Assembly (NCBI GenBank): GCA_016212195.1
Contig: JACRGW010000028.1
Span: 1-7,395, forward strand
Source of the DNA: Nitrospirota bacterium
GTDB taxonomy: Bacteria; Nitrospirota; Thermodesulfovibrionia; JACRGW01
Reading direction: 5' to 3'
Length of the DNA stretch: 7,395 nucleotides
The position numbers were made by a program, and so were the translations under genes. Shown piece after piece: positions 1 through 4,780 of this stretch. Every line of letters begins with the position of its first letter. Position 1 is the first letter of the stretch. The notes below the pieces were generated by a model. It saw only the letters and a list, made by a program, of their open reading frames with translations, was not told the origin of the DNA and made no database searches.

Positions 1-1096
1 CCACTACAGAAATGTTGTCACCAGGCATCACCATCTCAATACCCTCGGGAAGCTTTACAATACCTGTAACATCGGTAGTCCTGAAATAGAACTGGGGACG
101 ATACCCATTAAAGAAGGGCGTGTGCCTTCCACCCTCCTCCTTCGTAAGTACATATACCTCTGCCTTGAACTTCGTATGAGGAGTGATACTGCCTGGCTTC
201 GCCAAGACCATCCCTCTCTCTACCTCTTCCTTCTTCGTACCCCTTAGAAGGGCCCCTATGTTGTCCCCTGCCTGCCCCTGGTCAAGGAGTTTCCTGAACA
301 TCTCTACCCCTGTAGCTACTGTCTTCTGGGTGGGCTTTATACCTACTATCTCTATCTCATCCCCTACCTTTATCACTCCCCTCTCTATCCTGCCCGTAAC
401 TACTGTGCCCCTCCCACTTATCGAAAATACATCCTCTATCGGCATCAAAAAGGGCTTGTCTATGTCCCTCTGGGGAGTGGGTATGTAGCTGTCTATGGCG
501 GTGAGAAGGTCATGTACGCACTTATACTCAGGGGCATTCTGGTCTTTGTTCTCCGATGATAGGGCCTTCAGCGCTGAGCCCCTCACTATCGGTATCTTGT
601 CCCCAGGAAAATTATACTTGGAAAGTAGCTCCCTCACCTCAAGCTCAACAAGATCAAGTAGCTCTGCGTCATCTACCATGTCCACCTTGTTCATAAATAC
701 CACTATATAAGGAACCCCTACCTGACGGGCAAGTAGTATATGCTCCCTCGTCTGGGGCATAGGACCATCTGAGGCACTAACCACAAGTACCGCCCCATCC
801 ATCTGCGCCGCTCCTGTTATCATGTTTTTCACATAGTCCGCATGCCCAGGACAGTCCACATGGGCATAATGCCTCGCCTCTGTCTCATACTCCACATGGG
901 CTGTAGCTATCGTTATCCCCCTCTCCCTCTCCTCCGGCGCCTTGTCTATCTCCTCAAAGGGTATGTAGTTCGCTAACTTCTTGTACGCCAAAACTTTCGT
1001 TATCGCCGCCGTCAATGTCGTCTTCCCATGATCCACATGCCCTATCGTCCCTACATTCACATGCGGCTTCTTCCTCTCAAATTTAGCTTTTGCCAT
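1..1096 (-). CDS. tuf: Translation elongation factor Tu (partial, C-terminal end beyond the window)
   Basis: EF-Tu is the cytoplasmic GTPase that delivers aminoacyl-tRNA to the ribosomal A site. I read 365 uninterrupted codons from an ATG at 1094-1096. The frame runs off the left edge without a stop, so about 30-35 C-terminal residues of the usual ~395-400 are missing. Visible motifs are the P-loop GHVDHGKT (residues 19-26), switch I RGITI (59-63), DCPGH with the catalytic His (81-85), NKVD (136-139) and the GSAL guanine-base motif, followed by the beta-barrel domain II and most of domain III. A strong Shine-Dalgarno, GGGAGGT at 1101-1107, lies 4 nt from the ATG. It is the last visible gene of the str operon, 92 bp after fusA. 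Codon use is odd: Ile is 22 ATA of 26 and Arg is 15 AGG of 18, and the four non-ATA Ile codons all lie in the last ~64 visible codons. Confidence 0.98.
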   Translation of the reverse strand, partial: MAKAKFERKKPHVNVGTIGHVDHGKTTLTAAITKVLAYKKLANYIPFEEIDKAPEERERGITIATAHVEYETEARHYAHVDCPGHADYVKNMITGAAQMDGAVLVVSASDGPMPQTREHILLARQVGVPYIVVFMNKVDMVDDAELLDLVELEVRELLSKYNFPGDKIPIVRGSALKALSSENKDQNAPEYKCVHDLLTAIDSYIPTPQRDIDKPFLMPIEDVFSISGRGTVVTGRIERGVIKVGDEIEIVGIKPTQKTVATGVEMFRKLLDQGQAGDNIGALLRGTKKEEVERGMVLAKPGSITPHTKFKAEVYVLTKEEGGRHTPFFNGYRPQFYFRTTDVTGIVKLPEGIEMVMPGDNISVV

Positions 1097-1112
1097 ATAT
1101 ACCTCCCTGTTT

Positions 1113-1185
1113 AACAGTTACAAGTTGAAAGTTGCAAGTTACAGGTTAATTCCCAAAAACTTTTAACTTTTAACTTGTAACTGTT
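1113..1185. repeat. Inverted pair of heptamer repeat arrays between fusA and tuf
   Basis: Five 7-bp units fill 1113-1147 in one orientation (AACAGTT, ACAAGTT, GAAAGTT, GCAAGTT, ACAGGTT). Four units fill 1158-1185 in the other (AACTTTT twice, AACTTGT, AACTGTT). The outer 21 bp of the arms (1113-1133 against 1165-1185) match at 20 of 21 positions, so the fusA-tuf mRNA spacer can fold into a long A/U-rich hairpin ending about 5 nt before the tuf Shine-Dalgarno. No U-tract follows the hairpin, so it does not look like an intrinsic terminator. RNA processing, a stability element, or simply a mobile repeat are all possible. The same unit recurs between rpsG and rpsL. Confidence 0.85.
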
Positions 1186-1188
1186 TCG

Positions 1189-3264
1189 TTATTCCCCTTT
1201 TACCTTTGCTATGATCTCATCAGAGATGTTTTTAGGAACCTCTTCATAATGGGAGAACTGCATGGTGTATGTTGCCCTGCCTTGGGTTTTAGATCTCAAA
1301 ACCGTAGCGTAACCGAACATCTCAGAAAGGGGAACCAGCGCTCCGATTACCTGTGCCTTCCCCCTAACTTGCATCCTCTGAATCCTTCCCCTTCTTGAAT
1401 TAAGGTCACCAATAACGTCCCCCATATACTCCTCTGGAACCACCACCTCTACTGACATTACAGGTTCCAAAAGGACAGGGTGCCCCTTCTTGGTCCCTTC
1501 CTTAAATGCCATGGAGCCGGCAATCTTGAAGGCCATTTCTGATGAATCAACCTCATGATAGGAGCCATCGAAAAGGGCGACCTTCACATCAACAACAGGA
1601 TAACCTGCGAGGGACCCTGATTCCAGCGCCTCCTTCACACCTTTCTCAACGGCAGAGATGTATTCTCTCGGAACAACCCCACCTACTATTTTATTCTCGA
1701 ATTTAAAGCCCTTGCCCTGTTCCTGAGGCTCAAGCTCTAAATATACATGACCGTATTGCCCCCTTCCGCCTGTCTGCCGTATATATTTGCCTTCTGCTTT
1801 TACCTTTGACTTTATAGTCTCACGATAGGCAACCTGTGGCTTTCCGACATTCGCATCCACCTTGAATTCCCTCATAAGTCTGTCAACGATTATCTCGAGA
1901 TGTAGCTCGCCCATGCCGGAAATGATCGTCTGCCCTGTTTCATCGTCTGTTGAAACTTTAAAGGATGGGTCTTCCTGTGCAAGTTTCCCCAGGGACATAG
2001 AGAGTTTTTCTTCGTCTACCTTTGTCTTCGGTTCTATAGCCACAGATATCACAGGCTCCGGGAATTCCATTGCCTCAAGGACTATAGGCTGATTCTCACT
2101 GCAAAGTGTATCTCCTGTCATAGCCCTAAGTCCTACCACAGCCGCTATATCTCCAGCGTAGACCTCCTTTATCTCCTCCCTTTTGTTTGCATGCATCTTA
2201 AGGAGCCTGCCAATTCTTTCTTTCGTTCCCTTTTTGGGGTTATAGACATAAGAACCTGATTTCAATGTACCTGAGTATACCCTGATAAAGGTCAACTGAC
2301 CTACAAATGGGTCCGTCATAATTTTGAAAGCAAGGGCTGAAAAGGGTTCATTATCACTTGCCTTTCTCTCCTTTTCTTCCCCTCTTTCAGGGTCTATTCC
2401 CTTTATGGGGGGAACATTAAGTGGTGAAGGAAGGTAATCGACAACAGCATCGAGAAGAAGTTGGACACCTTTATTTTTAAATGCTGCCCCACATAACACC
2501 GGTGTGATTTTCATATCTATGGTCGCCTTCCTTATAGCCATCTTTACCTCTTCTTCCTGAACGGGCTTACCACTCAGGTACTTCTCCATTATCTTCTCGT
2601 CGTAGTCAGCAATCGCCTCGATCATCTTCTCCCTGTACTCCTTTGCCATTGGTAAAAGGTCCTGAGGGATTTCATCCTCCACAAATCTTGCACCGAGGGT
2701 TTCGTCATCGAAATAGTATGCCTTCATTCTAACGAGATCAATTGGCCCTCTGAATCCTGCTTCCTTTCCAATAGGTATCTGAATCGAAACGGGATTTGCT
2801 CCCAATCTTTCTACCATAGAACTTACACTCATGAAGAAATCTGCCCCTACCCTATCCATTTTATTCATGAAGGCAATCCTCGGAACCTTATATTTGTTTG
2901 CCTGTCTCCATACCGTTTCAGATTGGGGCTCTACTCCTGCTACTGCATCGAAGACAGCGATAGCTCCATCCAGAACCCTTAGAGACCTCTCTACCTCTAT
3001 AGTAAAATCCACATGGCCCGGTGTATCTATGATGTTTATCCTGTGATCCTTCCAGAGGCATGTTGTTGCAGCAGAGGTAATGGTAATCCCCCTTTCCTGC
3101 TCCTGAACCATCCAGTCCATAACAGCGGTCCCATCGTGAACTTCCCCCATCTTGTAAGAGACCCCAGTATAGTAAAGGATTCTCTCCGTAGTTGTGGTCT
3201 TTCCAGCATCTATATGAGCCATAATCCCGATATTCCGGGTTCTTTCTAACTGTATCCTTGTCAA
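1189..3264 (-). CDS. fusA: Translation elongation factor G
   Basis: EF-G is the GTPase that drives ribosomal translocation and, with RRF, ribosome recycling. The 691-residue product has full family length. Domain G carries the P-loop AHIDAGKTT (16-24), switch I RGITI (59-63), DTPGH (80-84) and NKMD (134-137). Domain II spans about 305-395. Domain III contains SGMGELHLEI (449-458), domain IV GGRGQYGHV (499-507), and domain V LNSRRGRIQRM (621-631). I take the start as TTG at 3262-3264: the only in-frame codons between it and the in-frame TAA at 3283-3285 include no ATG, GTG or TTG, and the resulting N-terminus aligns with typical EF-G (LERTRNIGIMAHIDAGKTT). The Shine-Dalgarno GAGGAG (3277-3282) lies 12 nt upstream, which is long. 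An ATA at 3268-3270 would sit at a normal 6 nt but would be a very rare start. rpsG ends 18 bp upstream, so the two are surely co-transcribed. Confidence 0.98.
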   Translation of the reverse strand: MTRIQLERTRNIGIMAHIDAGKTTTTERILYYTGVSYKMGEVHDGTAVMDWMVQEQERGITITSAATTCLWKDHRINIIDTPGHVDFTIEVERSLRVLDGAIAVFDAVAGVEPQSETVWRQANKYKVPRIAFMNKMDRVGADFFMSVSSMVERLGANPVSIQIPIGKEAGFRGPIDLVRMKAYYFDDETLGARFVEDEIPQDLLPMAKEYREKMIEAIADYDEKIMEKYLSGKPVQEEEVKMAIRKATIDMKITPVLCGAAFKNKGVQLLLDAVVDYLPSPLNVPPIKGIDPERGEEKERKASDNEPFSALAFKIMTDPFVGQLTFIRVYSGTLKSGSYVYNPKKGTKERIGRLLKMHANKREEIKEVYAGDIAAVVGLRAMTGDTLCSENQPIVLEAMEFPEPVISVAIEPKTKVDEEKLSMSLGKLAQEDPSFKVSTDDETGQTIISGMGELHLEIIVDRLMREFKVDANVGKPQVAYRETIKSKVKAEGKYIRQTGGRGQYGHVYLELEPQEQGKGFKFENKIVGGVVPREYISAVEKGVKEALESGSLAGYPVVDVKVALFDGSYHEVDSSEMAFKIAGSMAFKEGTKKGHPVLLEPVMSVEVVVPEEYMGDVIGDLNSRRGRIQRMQVRGKAQVIGALVPLSEMFGYATVLRSKTQGRATYTMQFSHYEEVPKNISDEIIAKVKGE

Positions 3265-3282
3265 GGTTATAAATTTCTCCTC

Positions 3283-3753
3283 TTACCATCTATAGTGGGC
3301 AAAGGCCTTATTTGCTTCAGCCATTTTGTGTGTATCTTCCTTCTTCTTGACAGCAGATCCCACATTATTAAAGGCATCAAGCATCTCTGCTGCCAGTCTT
3401 TCCTCCATTGACTTTTCTCCCCTTTTCCTTGCATAACCATTAATCCATCTGAAAGCAAGGGCAACCCTTCGTGCAGGTCTTATATCAACAGGTACCTGGT
3501 AGGACGCCCCTCCTACCCTTCTTGATTTTACCTCAATTGAAGGTTTTACATTATCTATGGCAGACTTAAAAACTTTAAGAGGATCATTTCCTGTTTTAGT
3601 CTTTATTATCTCTAACGCCCCATAACAGACCTTTTCAGCAAGACTCTTTTTACCCCTTTTCATTATCACATTCATAAATTTTGCAAGGAGCTTATTATTA
3701 TATTTTGGGTCAGGCAAAATTCCCCTTTTTGTTATTACCCTTTTCCTCGGCAT
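3283..3753 (-). CDS. rpsG: 30S ribosomal protein S7
   Basis: S7 is a primary 16S rRNA-binding protein that organises the head of the 30S subunit near the E site. The 156-residue length is typical. Recognisable blocks are the N-terminal MPRKR, the DPKYNNKLLAKFMNVIMKRG signature region (15-34), the RRVGGASYQVPVD block (78-90) and the terminal ANKAFAHYRW (147-156). The ATG at 3751-3753 is preceded by AAAAGGA about 10 nt upstream. The gene lies 50 bp after rpsL and 18 bp before fusA, the normal str-operon order. In E. coli S7 represses its own operon by binding the rpsL-rpsG spacer. Here that spacer is mostly a heptamer repeat array and shows no obvious 16S-like S7 site, so this control may be absent or different (inference). 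Confidence 0.98.
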   Translation of the reverse strand: MPRKRVITKRGILPDPKYNNKLLAKFMNVIMKRGKKSLAEKVCYGALEIIKTKTGNDPLKVFKSAIDNVKPSIEVKSRRVGGASYQVPVDIRPARRVALAFRWINGYARKRGEKSMEERLAAEMLDAFNNVGSAVKKKEDTHKMAEANKAFAHYRW

Positions 3754-3770
3754 CTCTTATTTATCCTTTT

Positions 3771-3805
3771 AACTTTAAACTTTTAACTTTCAACTTGTAA
3801 CTATT
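3771..3805. repeat. Heptamer repeat array between rpsL and rpsG
   Basis: Five consecutive 7-bp units are visible: AACTTTA, AACTTTT, AACTTTC, AACTTGT, AACTATT. The last unit overlaps the rpsL stop codon by two bases. The final three units match the reverse complement of the array next to tuf at 20 of 21 positions, so this is the same repeat family. All units here point the same way, so no hairpin forms within the array. It fills most of the rpsL-rpsG spacer. Confidence 0.85.
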
Positions 3806-4175
3806 ATTTCGGTCTTTTCGCCCCATACTTAGACCTTCCCTGTTTTCTATCAGCAACCCCTAATGTATCCAGTGTGCCTCTTATGATGTGATATCTCACA
3901 CCCGGAAGGTCCTTCACCCTTCCACCTCTTATAAGGACAATCGAATGCTCCTGAAGATTATGACCAACACCAGGGATATAGGTCGTAACCTCCATACTAT
4001 TTGTTAGCCTTACTCTTGCAACCTTCCTCAAGGCAGAATTTGGCTTTTTAGGCGTGGTCGTATAAACCCTAACGCATACCCCCCTCTTTTGAGGAGACCC
4101 CGTTAAGGCAGGACTCTTAGTCCTCTGACCAATACTCCTTCTACCTTTCCTTATTAATTGAGCTATAGTAGGCAT
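3804..4175 (-). CDS. rpsL: 30S ribosomal protein S12
   Basis: S12 sits at the 30S decoding centre and controls translational accuracy. The 123-residue length is normal. The loop TPKKPNSALRK (41-51) and RGGRVKDLPGVRYH (83-96) are intact. Lys43 and Lys88 correspond to the classical streptomycin-resistance positions and are wild type, so ribosomal streptomycin sensitivity is expected. Asp89 is the residue that RimO methylthiolates in other bacteria. The ATG is at 4173-4175. The Shine-Dalgarno is weak (AAAGG about 10 nt upstream) and its AGG lies in a small possible hairpin, GCCTAAAAGGC at 4185-4195 (4-bp stem, 3-nt loop). It is the first gene of the str operon and is preceded by a strong promoter. 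Confidence 0.98.
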   Translation of the reverse strand: MPTIAQLIRKGRRSIGQRTKSPALTGSPQKRGVCVRVYTTTPKKPNSALRKVARVRLTNSMEVTTYIPGVGHNLQEHSIVLIRGGRVKDLPGVRYHIIRGTLDTLGVADRKQGRSKYGAKRPK

Positions 4176-4207
4176 CTATCAAAAGCCTTTTAGGCAAAAA
4201 CCTTATA

Positions 4208-4236
4208 TTTTTATCAGAATTGTGTTATTTTGTCAA
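4208..4236 (-). promoter_or_regulatory. Sigma-70-type promoter of the str operon
   Basis: On the minus strand a consensus -35 TTGACA (4231-4236) is followed by a 17-bp spacer and a -10 TAAAAA (4208-4213, 4 of 6) carrying the extended TGA element just upstream. The predicted start near 4200 gives a leader of about 25 nt before rpsL. The -35 begins only 8 bp after the stop codon of the merR-like gene. I expect it to drive rpsL-rpsG-fusA-tuf, with possible additional read-through from upstream. Confidence 0.75.
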
Positions 4237-4244
4237 GAAAAAAA

Positions 4245-4712
4245 CTAAGGCTGAGGGGTTTCTATTTTTTCACTTTCATTTTTATTTTTTAAGAAGGAGA
4301 GATAGACTATGCATTCCTCACAGTATTGATCCGGATCTTTAGTACATCTCATCCGGTTCAATTCCCAGCATGGTTTTGACTTATCCACCAAAGCTGAGCA
4401 TCTATCTCTTCTGTCGGGAGGGCAGTCTTTTATCTCCCAGCACGGGGCATACTCTAGGAGCTTCTTTACACCTTCAATGCTTATCTTCTTGTTATGTATC
4501 AGATCTCTAACACACTTAAGCCATTTTATGTCGTTTTCTGAATAGTACCTGTTTTTGTTCCTTCGAATAGGAGATATAAGACCATGTTTTTCGTATATCC
4601 TTAAGGTTTGGTCTGTTGCGCCAAGTAACTCAGCCGCAATACCTATTGGAAACAGGGCCATCCTTTTTCTTTCCTCTTCAGTTAATTCGCTTACAGTAGT
4701 TTCTTTCGTCAT
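4245..4712 (-). CDS. MerR-family transcriptional regulator with a cysteine-rich two-CW tail
   Basis: A predicted DNA-binding regulator of 155 residues. Residues 21-85 form a MerR-type winged helix (FPIGIAAELLGATDQTLRIYEKHGLISP, then RYYSENDIKWLKCV), most like the HspR/GlnR-like branch. Instead of a coiled-coil dimerisation helix and metal loop, the rest is a short tail with seven cysteines: Cys91-Trp, Cys97, Cys105, Cys115-Trp, Cys123, Cys131 and Cys134. The pair of PCWE motifs (90-93, 114-117) and the closing CxxC resemble the two-CW cysteine motif seen in several signalling and regulatory proteins, so metal or redox sensing is plausible but unproven. The ATG at 4710-4712 has a poor Shine-Dalgarno. 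The internal ATG at codon 18 (4659-4661) has AGAGGAA 9 nt upstream and would give 138 residues with the whole domain intact, so either start is possible. Its targets are unknown. It sits 68 bp after moeA and 69 bp before rpsL. Confidence 0.88.
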   Translation of the reverse strand: MTKETTVSELTEEERKRMALFPIGIAAELLGATDQTLRIYEKHGLISPIRRNKNRYYSENDIKWLKCVRDLIHNKKISIEGVKKLLEYAPCWEIKDCPPDRRDRCSALVDKSKPCWELNRMRCTKDPDQYCEECIVYLSFLKNKNESEKIETPQP

Positions 4713-4735
4713 ATTTAGACCATTTTAGAGTTCAA

Positions 4736-4773
4736 ATTATAAGTAAGATATTATTTTCATTTCTTTTTGTCAA
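4736..4773 (-). promoter_or_regulatory. Probable promoter of the MerR-family gene
   Basis: A consensus -35 TTGACA (4768-4773) lies 7 bp after the moeA stop. With a 17-bp spacer it meets a -10 TATCTT (4745-4750, 4 of 6). A perfect TATAAT also lies at 4736-4741, but 26 bp from that -35, with no good -35 of its own. Either hexamer could be used. The gene therefore probably has its own promoter besides any read-through from moeA. I see no clear MerR-type dyad in a 19-20 bp spacer, so autoregulation is not supported by the sequence. Confidence 0.55.
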
Positions 4774-4780
4774 GACCTTT

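Noticed and set aside
183..710. Two plus-strand open frames opposite tuf (183-488 and 495-710)
   Set aside because: They are antisense to conserved EF-Tu codons, are Ser/Thr/Pro-rich as expected for such shadows, and have no recognisable domains.
1..1096. tuf as a broken gene or pseudogene
   Set aside because: The frame is intact with all GTPase motifs; it simply runs past the left edge of the window.
1113..1147. CRISPR-like array
   Set aside because: The units are 7 bp and contiguous, with no spacers and no cas genes.
1113..1185. Intrinsic terminator between fusA and tuf
   Set aside because: The stem is A/U-rich and is followed by the tuf Shine-Dalgarno rather than a U-run, so it does not have terminator form.
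2918..3289. A 123-codon minus-strand open frame overlapping the fusA 5' end
   Set aside because: It is an out-of-frame shadow of fusA with no protein family resemblance, while the fusA frame is unmistakable EF-G.
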